NCBI GenBank assembly: GCA_050633785.1
Contig: JBOEHE010000001.1
Span: forward strand, 1-64,000
From: CALKZN01 sp050633785
Lineage (GTDB): Bacteria > Pseudomonadota > Gammaproteobacteria > Arenicellales > Arenicellaceae
DNA length: 64,000 bases
Direction of reading: 5' to 3'
The notes under the pieces are model-generated. The model did not search any database. It had not been told where the DNA came from and was given only the letters and a program-made list of their open reading frames with translations. A program made the position numbers and the translations under genes. Positions 42,455 to 52,055 of this stretch are shown in pieces. Positions within the stretch are counted from its first letter, which is position 1. The number at the start of each line of letters is the position of its first letter.

Positions 42455-44692
42455 CTATTGAGCAAAACCATCAATCAATGCGTTCAAAGTTTTGCTTGGC
42501 CGCATAGCAGCATCAACACTTTTAGCTGGTGGATAATAGTAACCCTTGATATCAACCGCAGACCCTTGAGCTGCATTTAGCTCATTGACGATGGTCTTCT
42601 CATTGTCAGCAAGAGCTTTCGCCAGTTCAGAAAATCTAGCCTTTAGATCTGTATTTTCGTCCTGTTCAGCTAAAGCTTGAGCCCAGAACATTGCCAGATA
42701 GAAATGACTGCCGCGATTATCTATTTCATTGACTTTGCGTGATGGAGACTTGCCTTCAGTCAACAACTTGCTGGTTGCCTGATCCAGTGTGTCTGCTAAC
42801 ACTTGCGCTTTGTTGTTATCCTGCACATCAGCCAGATGTTCAAAGGAAGCGGATGTTGCCAGAAATTCCCCTAGAGAATCCCAACGCAGATGGCCTTCTT
42901 TAGTGAACTGCTGAACATGTTTTGGAGCAGATCCACCAGCTCCAGTTTCAAACAAACCACCACCATTCATCAAGGGGACAATAGATAGCATTTTAGCACT
43001 GGTCCCGAGTTCTAGAATTGGAAACAGATCCGTCAAATAATCCCTCAGGACATTTCCTGTAACTGAAATGACATCTTTGCCAGCAGTAATCTGTTCCAAT
43101 GCATGACGAGTTGCTTCAGCCGGTGAGAGAATCATAATATCCAGACCTTCGGTATCATGATCCTGTAGATATTTATTCACTTTGATAATTAATTGCGCTT
43201 CGTGCGGCCTGTTTTTATCCAGCCAGAAAACAGTGGTAGAACCTGTCTTACGGGCGCGTTTAACCGCCAACCTGACCCAATCCTGAATCGGTAAATCCTT
43301 AACCTGGCACATGCGCCAGATATCGCCTTCCTGAACAGCATGTTCAAAAAGAATCTGCTCAGTTTCTTCATTTACGACACGGATATAGCCATCATATTCC
43401 ATTTCGTAGGTTTTATCATGCGAACCATATTCTTCTGCTTTTTGTGCCATCAAACCAACATTGGAAACACTACCTATTTTTGTTGGGTCCAAAGCACCAT
43501 TTTCTTTGCAGAAATCGATCATTTCCTGATAGACATAGGCATAGGTACTTTCAGGGATTACCGCTTTGGTATCCATCAGGTTACCATCCATATCCCACAT
43601 TTTTCCTGAGTTACGAATCATCGCTGGCATAGAAGCATCTACGATAACATCACTCGGCACATGCAGATTTGAAATACCTTTGTCAGAATCAACCATAGCA
43701 ATTCTTGGTCTGTTTTCATAACAAGCCATAATGTCCGCTTCAATTTTTGTTCGCAGACTGCCGCTTATTTGCTCAATAATATTGTATAAATTGCCTAAAC
43801 CATTGTTCGGCTGAACATTCAGTTCTTCAAACAGGGTCGCATATTTTTTGTAGACATCCTTATAATAAACCGTCACCGCATGACCAAATACGATCGGGTG
43901 GGACACTTTCATCATAGTTGCCTTAACATGCAAAGAGAACAACACATCCTGTTGTTTAGCATCTTCAATTTGATCTTCATAGAACTGACGTAAAGCATTT
44001 TTGCTCATAAACATAGCGTCAATGACTTCGCCATCAAGCAAAGACAGACCATCCTGTTTAATCGATTTATTGCCATATTTGTCAGTAAATTCAATTTTGA
44101 CCGAACAGGCTTTATCAACCGTCATTGAACGTTCACTCGAACGAAAGTCACCACCATTCATGGTAGCAACATGCGTTTTCGAATCAGGTTGCCATTCACC
44201 CATGGAATGGGGGTTATTGCGAGCATAGTTTTTCACTGACTCCGGTGCGCGTCGATCTGAATTACCTTCTCGAAGTACAGGATTAACATTGCTGCCCTTT
44301 ACTCGTTCATAACATGCTCGAATTTTCTGCTCTTCTTCGGTAGTCGGGTCATCAGGAAAGTCAGGTAAATCAAAACCTTTTTCCTGCAACTCACTGATTG
44401 CTTCTTTGATTTGTGGAATCGAAGCACTGATATTCGGTGTTTTGATCACATTGGCATCAGGTTGCAATACCAATCTACCTAACTCTGCCAAAGCATCATT
44501 AACCTGTTGTTCCTTAGGAATATAGTCGGACAAATTAGCCAAAATTCGTGCGGCCAGGGAGATATCTTTAGTACCCAACTCAACATCACAAGCGGATGCA
44601 AAAGACTGGAAAATTGGTAGCAAAGACCGAGTGGCCAATGCTGGTGCTTCATCAGTGAGAGTATAGAAAATTTTCGATTTTTCGGTATTCAA
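42455..44692 (-). CDS. icd: Monomeric NADP-dependent isocitrate dehydrogenase
   Basis: A 745-residue monomeric (type II) isocitrate dehydrogenase of the citric-acid cycle. It shows the family's start (IFYTLTDEAPALATRSLLPI), the block NPVLREGNSDRRAPESVKNYARNNPHSMGEW with isocitrate-binding Ser/Arg residues, and FWLDKNRPHEAQLIIKVNKYLQDHDTEGLDIMILSPAEATR. The first codon is TTG with AGAGGG about 9 bases upstream; no ATG is available without losing the conserved start. Single-gene transcript with its own terminator. This form is common in Vibrio, Colwellia, Azotobacter and related bacteria and unrelated in length to the 45-kDa dimeric enzyme. Confidence 0.97.
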   Translation of the reverse strand: MNTEKSKIFYTLTDEAPALATRSLLPIFQSFASACDVELGTKDISLAARILANLSDYIPKEQQVNDALAELGRLVLQPDANVIKTPNISASIPQIKEAISELQEKGFDLPDFPDDPTTEEEQKIRACYERVKGSNVNPVLREGNSDRRAPESVKNYARNNPHSMGEWQPDSKTHVATMNGGDFRSSERSMTVDKACSVKIEFTDKYGNKSIKQDGLSLLDGEVIDAMFMSKNALRQFYEDQIEDAKQQDVLFSLHVKATMMKVSHPIVFGHAVTVYYKDVYKKYATLFEELNVQPNNGLGNLYNIIEQISGSLRTKIEADIMACYENRPRIAMVDSDKGISNLHVPSDVIVDASMPAMIRNSGKMWDMDGNLMDTKAVIPESTYAYVYQEMIDFCKENGALDPTKIGSVSNVGLMAQKAEEYGSHDKTYEMEYDGYIRVVNEETEQILFEHAVQEGDIWRMCQVKDLPIQDWVRLAVKRARKTGSTTVFWLDKNRPHEAQLIIKVNKYLQDHDTEGLDIMILSPAEATRHALEQITAGKDVISVTGNVLRDYLTDLFPILELGTSAKMLSIVPLMNGGGLFETGAGGSAPKHVQQFTKEGHLRWDSLGEFLATSASFEHLADVQDNNKAQVLADTLDQATSKLLTEGKSPSRKVNEIDNRGSHFYLAMFWAQALAEQDENTDLKARFSELAKALADNEKTIVNELNAAQGSAVDIKGYYYPPAKSVDAAMRPSKTLNALIDGFAQ

Positions 44693-44815
44693 TGTATGTG
44701 ACCCTCTTTATATAACTGGAATAATGTTGTCGTAATTTCGAACAGGGCTTATTTTGATCAGTCTCTTAATTGTAGATGAATTTGCATTCAACACAATCAT
44801 CAAAAAGTCTGATAA

Positions 44816-45415
44816 TTAATTTCGCAGCAACTCTCTGGCTGCTGCTTCATACTGCTTTCGTTTGAGCAGGAAATCCCAACGGCTGCCACCTTTTTGCTGC
44901 CAGAGAAAACTGGCGCGGATGCCTGCCAGCAAAAAACTTCTTACCTGCGATGCCACTTGTGGATCAGCTAAATACCCCTGTTCACCATTGACTAAAATCT
45001 TAGGCTGCAGATTGGAAACAAAAGTGACATAGATCTTCTCCATGTTTTCTGTCAACTCATCTCCGCTGAACTGTGTCAAAGCTTCGACACCTTGTGAAAA
45101 AGCGGCCATACGTTCATCATCTTTCAATAAACGCTTTTGCAATTGAGCCAGATTATCAACATATTTAAACAGTTCGAGATTCAATTGACTGCGCTGACTG
45201 GAAAAACAGGACTGCAACGAACGCAATCCCATTTCAATACCTTCCTTATCAGAAAATACCGCCTGGGTGTTGATCGCATCCAACACCAATACTGAGTTAA
45301 GAGAAGCCCGGGCAGCAATGCGATCAGCACTGCCCTCACGGGCTACCTGTTGCACTAGACGGGCTGCCTGGAATATCCCAGCCAACCCTAGCGTACGTTC
45401 AAAAAATGCGTCCAT
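44816..45415 (-). CDS. hflD: HflD-like protein
   Basis: A 199-residue all-helical protein of the HflD family (MDAFFERTLGLAGIFQAARLVQQVAREG; VLVLDAINTQAVF; ends GWDFLL-like RWDFLLKRKQYEAAARELL). In E. coli HflD is a peripheral membrane protein first found through phage lambda lysogeny. It normally lies between mnmA and purB; here it follows eno by 27 bases and neither usual neighbour is present. Physiological role poorly understood. Confidence 0.88.
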   Translation of the reverse strand: MDAFFERTLGLAGIFQAARLVQQVAREGSADRIAARASLNSVLVLDAINTQAVFSDKEGIEMGLRSLQSCFSSQRSQLNLELFKYVDNLAQLQKRLLKDDERMAAFSQGVEALTQFSGDELTENMEKIYVTFVSNLQPKILVNGEQGYLADPQVASQVRSFLLAGIRASFLWQQKGGSRWDFLLKRKQYEAAARELLRN

Positions 45416-45442
45416 CAGATATTCAGTTCAACCTGTCGTTTT

Positions 45443-46726
45443 TCAGCCGAAAACATCAATGCCACGATACAAGGCTTTAGCGCCAAGCTCAGCTTCGATT
45501 CTCAGTAACTGATTATATTTAGCAACACGATCAGAACGGCACAGAGAACCCGTTTTGATCTGCCCAGCTGCTGTGGCAACAGCCAAATCAGCAATGGTTG
45601 TGTCTTCGGTTTCACCAGAGCGATGAGAAATCGTTGCTCGGTAGCCTGCATCATGAGCCATTTTGATGGCATCAAGTGTTTCTGTCAAAGAGCCAATCTG
45701 GTTAAATTTGATCAGGATTGAGTTGCCGATGCCTTTTTCAATGCCTTCTTTAAGGATTTTAGTGTTGGTAACAAACAGATCATCACCTGTCAGCTGAATG
45801 TCACTACCAACACGTGCAGTTAAATCTGCCCATCCAGACCAATCGTCTTCAGCCATGCCATCCTCAACTGTGATGATTGGGTATTTTCTGACCCAGGCTT
45901 CAAGATAAGCTGCAAATTCACTGGAATCCAAGGATTTATTTTCTGCCTCTAAATGGTATTTACCATCACGATAAAATTCCGTGCTTGCTACATCAAGACC
46001 CAGCATGATATCACTGCCTGCCTTGTAACCCGCTTTTTCAATTGCTTCAATCAGAATGGTAACAGCAGCTTCGTTGGATTCCAGATTTGGAGCAAAACCA
46101 CCTTCATCTCCCACAGCTGTGTTGAGTTTTTTACCATTGAGCACTTTTTTCAAGCTGTGGAACACTTCTGCACCAGCACGTAATGCTTCAGAAAAATTCT
46201 CAACACCTGTCGGCAAGATCATAAACTCCTGAAAATCAATCGAGTTGTCAGCATGTTCTCCGCCATTGATGATGTTCATTTGTGGAACAGGCATCAAGTA
46301 TTCGGAGTTACCAAACATCTCAGCGTAATAGCGATACAAGGGTTTATTCTGACTGTCAGCAGCCGCTTTAGAAACAGCCAATGACGCAGCAAGTATTGCA
46401 TTCGCTCCCAGCTTGCTTTTGTTTTCCGTCCCATCCAAATCAATCATCGCCTGATCAATCGCACGCTGATCATAAGCATCTCTGCCGGCTAATGCCTTGG
46501 CAATTGGGCCATTAACATTATCGACCGCTTGTGTGACACCTTTACCCAGATAGCGAGACTTGTCGCCATCGCGCAATTCCAATGCTTCCAGTGACCCCGT
46601 TGATGCTCCTGATGGTGCTGCAGCGCGACCGAAGGCGTTGTCGGTTAAAACCACATCCGCTTCAATAGTCGGATTACCACGCGAATCTAAAATTTGTCTC
46701 GCTATGATTGATTTAATTTTTGCCAT
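45443..46726 (-). CDS. eno: Enolase
   Basis: A 427-residue glycolytic enolase converting 2-phosphoglycerate to phosphoenolpyruvate. Signature ILIKFNQIGSLTETLDAI and SHRSGETEDTTIADLAVA are present, as are metal ligands in LGLDVASTEFY, ITVEDGMAEDDW and LTGDDLFVTN and the loop GASTGSLEALELRDGD. It also forms part of the RNA degradosome in gammaproteobacteria. It lies 95 bases after kdsA. The usual next gene, ftsB, is replaced by hflD. Confidence 0.98.
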   Translation of the reverse strand: MAKIKSIIARQILDSRGNPTIEADVVLTDNAFGRAAAPSGASTGSLEALELRDGDKSRYLGKGVTQAVDNVNGPIAKALAGRDAYDQRAIDQAMIDLDGTENKSKLGANAILAASLAVSKAAADSQNKPLYRYYAEMFGNSEYLMPVPQMNIINGGEHADNSIDFQEFMILPTGVENFSEALRAGAEVFHSLKKVLNGKKLNTAVGDEGGFAPNLESNEAAVTILIEAIEKAGYKAGSDIMLGLDVASTEFYRDGKYHLEAENKSLDSSEFAAYLEAWVRKYPIITVEDGMAEDDWSGWADLTARVGSDIQLTGDDLFVTNTKILKEGIEKGIGNSILIKFNQIGSLTETLDAIKMAHDAGYRATISHRSGETEDTTIADLAVATAAGQIKTGSLCRSDRVAKYNQLLRIEAELGAKALYRGIDVFG

Positions 46727-46821
46727 AATTCTCTATAAACTCAATGTTAATGTTTTAGTTTTAAGGTTTCAGTTCAGGGCTATGATTTAATAATTTCTTT
46801 AAAGTTTTATGAACGTTTTAT

Positions 46822-47640
46822 TTAAGCTAGTTGCTTGGCTGATGCATCAAGCTGTTTTAATACACGTAATAATTCTGATAATTGATCCAGGGGCCAGGCA
46901 TTAGGGCCGTCACTCATTGCTTTTTCTGGGTCTGGATGAGTTTCCATAAAAACACCGGCAACTCCAACAGCGACAGCTGCTCTGGCTAAAACCGGAACAA
47001 ATTCACGTTGTCCACCAGATTTGTTACCCTGACCTCCGGGTAATTGCACTGAATGTGTTGCATCAAAAACAACCGGACAACCAGTATCTCGCATCTGCGC
47101 CAGTGAACGCATATCGACCACCAAATTGTTATAACCGAATGAAGCACCGCGTTCACACACCATAACTCGACCTTCACCACCAGCATTAATTGCTTTCTCA
47201 GCAACGTTTTTCATTTCCGGTGGGGATAGAAACTGGCCTTTTTTGATGTTCACAGGCTTACCGCAGGCACCTACAGCCTGCATCAAATCAGTTTGCCTGC
47301 ACAAAAATGCCGGCGTTTGCAACACATCAACGACTTTGGCTACTTTTTCAACTTGTTCAGGAGTATGCACATCCGTCAAGACTGGCATCTGCAAACGGTC
47401 ACGCACCTCAGCCAGAATATCCAAGCCTTCATCCATACCTGGTCCACGAAATGAGCTGATGGATGTCCGATTTGCTTTATCAAACGAGGATTTGTAAATA
47501 ACATTGATTCCCTGCTCAGCACCAATATCACGAATGCGCTCAGCTGTTTCTAAAGCAAAGGATCTGGATTCAATCACACATGGCCCTGCAATCAGAAACA
47601 AAGGCTGGTCCAAGCCGACTTCAAAACCACATAAATTCAT
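46822..47640 (-). CDS. kdsA: 3-deoxy-8-phosphooctulonate synthase
   Basis: A 272-residue KDO-8-phosphate synthase, condensing arabinose 5-phosphate and phosphoenolpyruvate for LPS core synthesis. Motifs: LFLIAGPCVIES, YKSSFDKANRTSISSFRGPGMDEGL, and DATHSVQLPGG. Asn58-type residue in KANRTS indicates the metal-independent class, as in E. coli. Downstream of pyrG by 55 bases, in the classical pyrG-kdsA-eno order. Confidence 0.98.
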   Translation of the reverse strand: MNLCGFEVGLDQPLFLIAGPCVIESRSFALETAERIRDIGAEQGINVIYKSSFDKANRTSISSFRGPGMDEGLDILAEVRDRLQMPVLTDVHTPEQVEKVAKVVDVLQTPAFLCRQTDLMQAVGACGKPVNIKKGQFLSPPEMKNVAEKAINAGGEGRVMVCERGASFGYNNLVVDMRSLAQMRDTGCPVVFDATHSVQLPGGQGNKSGGQREFVPVLARAAVAVGVAGVFMETHPDPEKAMSDGPNAWPLDQLSELLRVLKQLDASAKQLA

Positions 47641-47695
47641 ATTTTTCTACCCAAGGTACTGCTGTTGATAATACACATTTCTAACTATTAAAGAC

Positions 47696-49342
47696 TCAAG
47701 TAGTGGCCTTGCCAGATGCTCTTTCATCACGAAATTCGCAGGCCGCTTTGATATACGCTATAAACAATGGGTGGCCTTCACGTGGATTCGAAGTAAATTC
47801 AGGATGGAACTGACAACCAACGAACCAACGATGACCTGGCATTTCAACCATTTCAACCAAATCGTCTTTTGAGGTTCCAGCAATAATCAAACCTGCATCT
47901 ACGAGAGTTGGGCGCAACTTATTATTAAATTCATAACGATGACGATGACGTTCTACTATTTCAGAACCACCATAAATTTGTTCTGATTTAGAACCCGCTT
48001 TCAGCATACAGCGTTGACCACCTAAACGCATGGTACCACCCATATCCGAATCCGCATCACGCTGTTCCACACTGCCATCTTCATTAGTCCACTCAGCAAT
48101 CAAAGCTACTACCGGCTTGCTGGTATCGGCATCAAATTCAGAACTGTTGGCGTCTTTCCAACCCACGACACTCCGGGCAAAGTCAATAACGGCTACTTGC
48201 ATGCCCAGACAAATTCCTAAATATGGAATATTATTTTCTCGCGCATATTTAGCAGCCAGAATTTTACCTTCTATGCCACGATCTCCGAAACCACCAGCCA
48301 CTAGAACAGCATCTGCCTTATCCAGCACATCCGTTCCTTTCTTTTCAATATCTTCGGCATCGACATACTCTACTTTGACACGGTTCAAGGTATGGATACC
48401 GGCATGAGCCAGAGCTTCGGACAAAGACTTATAAGATTCAGTCAAGCCAACGTATTTACCAACCAGAGCAATTTTGACCTCGCCTTCTGGATTAGCTTTG
48501 TTATGTACAACTTTTTGCCATTGAGACAGATCCGCAGGTGGCACATCAAGACGTAGGTGGTTAACAACCAGTTCATCGACTTTTTGCTCATGATAAAGCA
48601 ATGGAATTTGATAAATGTTATCAACATCAATGCCTGAAATTACTGCTTTGGGGGATACATTGGTAAATAAGGCAATTTTTTTACGGGCATTTTCCGGAAG
48701 TTTTTCTTCAACACGGCACAATAGAATATCCGGTTGGATACCAATGCTTCGCAATTCTTTAACGGAGTGTTGCGTGGGCTTGGTTTTGATTTCACCAGCA
48801 ACCGCAATATATGGCACCAGAGTTAAATGCATAAACATGACATTTTCATAACCTAGATCAACCCGCATTTGCCTGATCGCTTCCATAAATGGCAAAGATT
48901 CGATGTCACCTACGGTTCCACCAATTTCGATCAAGGCGACATCAGCGCCCTCAGAGCCCTGATGAATCGCTGACTTCATTTCATCAGTGATGTGAGGGAT
49001 AACCTGGACCGTACCCCCGAGATATTCACCACGGCGCTCTTTGCGCAGTACCCGTTCATAAATACGTCCGGTCGTAAAATTATGCTTTTGGGTTAATTTG
49101 GTATTCACAAAACGTTCGTAATGGCCTAAATCCAAATCCGTTTCCGCTCCATCGTGAGTGACGAAGACCTCACCATGTTGGAATGGGCTCATAGTGCCTG
49201 GATCAACATTAATGTATGGATCCAGTTTCATCATGGTAATGTTCAACCCTCGGGCTTCCAACAAAGCCCCAAGAGATGCAGCGGCGATGCCCTTCCCGAG
49301 TGATGAAACTACCCCGCCGGTAATAAATACGAATTTGGTCAT
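47696..49342 (-). CDS. pyrG: CTP synthase
   Basis: A 548-residue enzyme making CTP from UTP, ATP and glutamine. The N-terminal synthetase domain (1-266) starts TKFVFITGGVVSSLGKGIAAASLG; the class I glutamine amidotransferase domain (about 290-545) has the nucleophile in YLGICLGMQ and the His-x-Glu in GCQFHPEFTS. Length and all motifs are normal. The gene is 165 bases beyond tilS, a gap without a gene. Confidence 0.98.
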   Translation of the reverse strand: MTKFVFITGGVVSSLGKGIAAASLGALLEARGLNITMMKLDPYINVDPGTMSPFQHGEVFVTHDGAETDLDLGHYERFVNTKLTQKHNFTTGRIYERVLRKERRGEYLGGTVQVIPHITDEMKSAIHQGSEGADVALIEIGGTVGDIESLPFMEAIRQMRVDLGYENVMFMHLTLVPYIAVAGEIKTKPTQHSVKELRSIGIQPDILLCRVEEKLPENARKKIALFTNVSPKAVISGIDVDNIYQIPLLYHEQKVDELVVNHLRLDVPPADLSQWQKVVHNKANPEGEVKIALVGKYVGLTESYKSLSEALAHAGIHTLNRVKVEYVDAEDIEKKGTDVLDKADAVLVAGGFGDRGIEGKILAAKYARENNIPYLGICLGMQVAVIDFARSVVGWKDANSSEFDADTSKPVVALIAEWTNEDGSVEQRDADSDMGGTMRLGGQRCMLKAGSKSEQIYGGSEIVERHRHRYEFNNKLRPTLVDAGLIIAGTSKDDLVEMVEMPGHRWFVGCQFHPEFTSNPREGHPLFIAYIKAACEFRDERASGKATT

Positions 49343-49507
49343 TTTTGAATACTGTGTACAGGCTGTTGTTTCAATGTTAGCTTTAATGTTACTGAAAGAA
49401 TCACTAAATTAGTAAAACAGCGCTTAAAGTTTAGGCTATAGCACTCGAAAAATGAGTACCTCAGAAGGTTCTACAGAATACCAGACCGACGTTTTTTGAA
49501 CAATGAA

Positions 49508-50845
49508 TTAAGCAGAAATAGTGCGTAAAAAAAATCGCCTTTGATCACTTTCCTGCCCACCGGGAATTACCAACAACTCTTTTCCCATAAAAACCAATGG
49601 AACCAGATCTCTTCGCCATTGAGGAACGCCAACTTCCTGAAAGCGTTTGCGGATATCAACATGCCCAGATCCATCTGGTAACAAAATCTGCTGTTGTTGT
49701 TCACGAAATCGCACTTGCAACTCTGTTCCCGGTGAAAACTGATCAGGCTCCAGACAAACTAATTCAGCCGAAAGTTCAGTCAGCAGCAAAGGCTTTGACA
49801 GGTCCTGCCAGCACATTGGTTTCATGTGCGGCAGCAAAGGCTTATGCGGCATCACATACATATAACCTCGATAATAACGATATTCGCGTGAACCTCTGCG
49901 CAACGTGGCCGCAGCTGTTGTCCCCTGATAAGTCCACTGACAAAGTTGTCGTACGTCTTCACTATCATTTGCCGGATAGCCAACACTTTGCAGCCAATGC
50001 TGCAACACATTCCTCAAACGCACTTCAGACAAACCACGCAAATCCAACAGGCAAAGGGCAAAAGATTGATCCAGCGGACAAAAAGCCTGTTGTTGGATAG
50101 ACTGTAAATCCTGCTGCGCCAACTCTGTCAATAATTCATATGCAGCACGCATATGGTCACTGGTCTTAACAAATTGGCGGGCGGCGTTTTGTCTCAATTC
50201 TCGCAAAGGCGGCATAAGCTGTTGCCGAATAGAGTTGCGTGTGAAAGTTGTATCCTGATTACTGGGATCTTCGATCCATTGCAACTGTTCTTGTCTGGCA
50301 TAATCAAGCAATTGCTGACGAGTCCAGTCCAGCAAAGGTCGCATTATGGTATAACCGTTTTGCTTTTTCAGACGAGCAATCCCTCTCAATCCAGCAACAC
50401 CTGTCCCACGGAGCAAATTAATCAACATCGTTTCGGCCTGATCATCAGCATGATGACCGGTGAATAAAACCGGCGCCCGACTGGATGACATTGCTCTGGC
50501 AAACCAATGGTAACGTGCATCCCTAGCACTGGATTCCAGACCCTGCTTTGGATTAATCTGCACTGATCCCGCCTGAGTCAAGAAAGGAATTGAATAAAAA
50601 GATGCCCGCTCTGCACAGAACTCGGCCCAGGAAGCAGAATTTTGCTGCAATCCATGGTCAAAGTGAAGAGCCGTGATTTCGATATCAAGTTGTTCGGCCA
50701 GTTTTACCAGCACGTGCAACAACACCGATGAATCCAGCCCACCACTTAGAGCAACAAAAAAATGAGTTAATGCAGGTGGCTGATCTTCAGTCAGCAAATT
50801 CTGCTGCAAACTCTTTAATACGAATTGCTCAAGTTTTGCTGACAC
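49508..50845 (-). CDS. tilS: tRNA(Ile)-lysidine synthase
   Basis: A 445-residue enzyme that changes C34 of tRNA-Ile(CAU) to lysidine. The N-type ATP pyrophosphatase loop is ALSGGLDSSVLLH (SGGxDS), then LHFDHGLQQNSASWAEFC and FTGHHADDQAETMLINLLRGTG. A substrate-binding and C-terminal domain (about 345-440) completes the long E. coli form. The first codon is GTG, five bases after the accA stop, so the two genes are translated from one mRNA. Confidence 0.95.
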   Translation of the reverse strand: MSAKLEQFVLKSLQQNLLTEDQPPALTHFFVALSGGLDSSVLLHVLVKLAEQLDIEITALHFDHGLQQNSASWAEFCAERASFYSIPFLTQAGSVQINPKQGLESSARDARYHWFARAMSSSRAPVLFTGHHADDQAETMLINLLRGTGVAGLRGIARLKKQNGYTIMRPLLDWTRQQLLDYARQEQLQWIEDPSNQDTTFTRNSIRQQLMPPLRELRQNAARQFVKTSDHMRAAYELLTELAQQDLQSIQQQAFCPLDQSFALCLLDLRGLSEVRLRNVLQHWLQSVGYPANDSEDVRQLCQWTYQGTTAAATLRRGSREYRYYRGYMYVMPHKPLLPHMKPMCWQDLSKPLLLTELSAELVCLEPDQFSPGTELQVRFREQQQQILLPDGSGHVDIRKRFQEVGVPQWRRDLVPLVFMGKELLVIPGGQESDQRRFFLRTISA

Positions 50846-50850
50846 CTATT

Positions 50851-51825
50851 CTATGAATCAAACTTACCGTGGTTCATCAAACGTTCATAACGTTTTTCCA
50901 GCAACTCATCATCATTCAAATACGTACGTTTGACTTCACTCAAGTGCTTCAACAAAGCCTCACGAATAGTGGCTGCAGTCTGCTCAATATCACGATGCGC
51001 GCCACCTTCAGGTTCAGGCAGGACCTCATCAGTGAGTCCCAGTTCATACAAATGGTTAGCCGTTAACTTCAACGCTTCTGCTGCTTCTTTGGCTTTATCA
51101 GCGCTTTTCCATAAAATGGATGCACAGCCTTCAGGCGAAATCACCGAATAAGTGGCGTACTGCAACATCAACAAACGATCGGCAACACCAATCGCCAACG
51201 CACCACCTGATCCCCCTTCACCAATCACCGTTGAAATAATCGGTGTTTTTAATTGTGCCATTTCAAACAAATTTCGTGCAATTGCTTCACTTTGGCCACG
51301 CTCTTCAGCACCAATACCTGGATAAGCACCCGGAGTATCGATAAACGTGATCACCGGCATGTCAAAACGTTCCGCCATTTTCATCAAACGCAGGGCTTTG
51401 CGATAACCTTCAGGACGGGGCATACCAAAATTGCGATATATTTTATCATTAGTCTTGCGACCTTTTTGTTGACCAATCACCATAACGGGGAAATCTCCCA
51501 GACGTGCTGTACCACCCACCAGAGCATGGTCATCTGCATACATGCGGTCGCCGTGCAGTTCCTGAAATTCATCAAAGATCAGATCAACATAGTCCAGAGT
51601 ATAGGGACGCAACGGATGTCGTGACAACTGGGATATCTGCCATGAATCCAACGAGGAAAATATATTTGCCTCCAATTTCTGGCTTTTCTTTTGCAGTCGC
51701 TCAAGCTCTTCTGTGATATCAACCTTATCCTCAGGCTTAAGTTTCTCATTTTCGCTGAGCTTCTTCAGCTCTTCAATTTTGGCCTGCAGCTCAGCTATTG
51801 GTTCTTCAAATTCTAAATAATCCAT
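50851..51825 (-). CDS. accA: Acetyl-CoA carboxylase carboxyltransferase subunit alpha
   Basis: A 324-residue subunit of the carboxyltransferase that makes malonyl-CoA with AccD. It starts YLEFEEPIAELQAKIEEL, as in gammaproteobacteria, and holds the oxyanion-hole glycines (IGEGGSGGALAIGVAD) and TFIDTPGAYPGIGAEERGQSEAIARNL. Stop codon is TAG, which also shows TAG is used as a normal stop in this genome. First gene of accA-tilS, with pyrG-kdsA-eno following. Confidence 0.98.
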   Translation of the reverse strand: MDYLEFEEPIAELQAKIEELKKLSENEKLKPEDKVDITEELERLQKKSQKLEANIFSSLDSWQISQLSRHPLRPYTLDYVDLIFDEFQELHGDRMYADDHALVGGTARLGDFPVMVIGQQKGRKTNDKIYRNFGMPRPEGYRKALRLMKMAERFDMPVITFIDTPGAYPGIGAEERGQSEAIARNLFEMAQLKTPIISTVIGEGGSGGALAIGVADRLLMLQYATYSVISPEGCASILWKSADKAKEAAEALKLTANHLYELGLTDEVLPEPEGGAHRDIEQTAATIREALLKHLSEVKRTYLNDDELLEKRYERLMNHGKFDS

Positions 51826-52055
51826 GCGGTATCATGATAGTGATTAATCGATCGAGGTGCGGATTATAGCACTCAATTATATTCTGACGACTGATTATTT
51901 TCAGTAAGCCAGCCAAAAATCCACTAAAAAGTTCAGACAACAGTAAGCCCATGATTTAACAGCCCTACTGATTCCTGACTCTGCATTTCTTGCTTGAAAC
52001 TGAAATTAGAAACCTTATGCATACCCCACACAAAATCACCTCACCTGCCTCTTTC

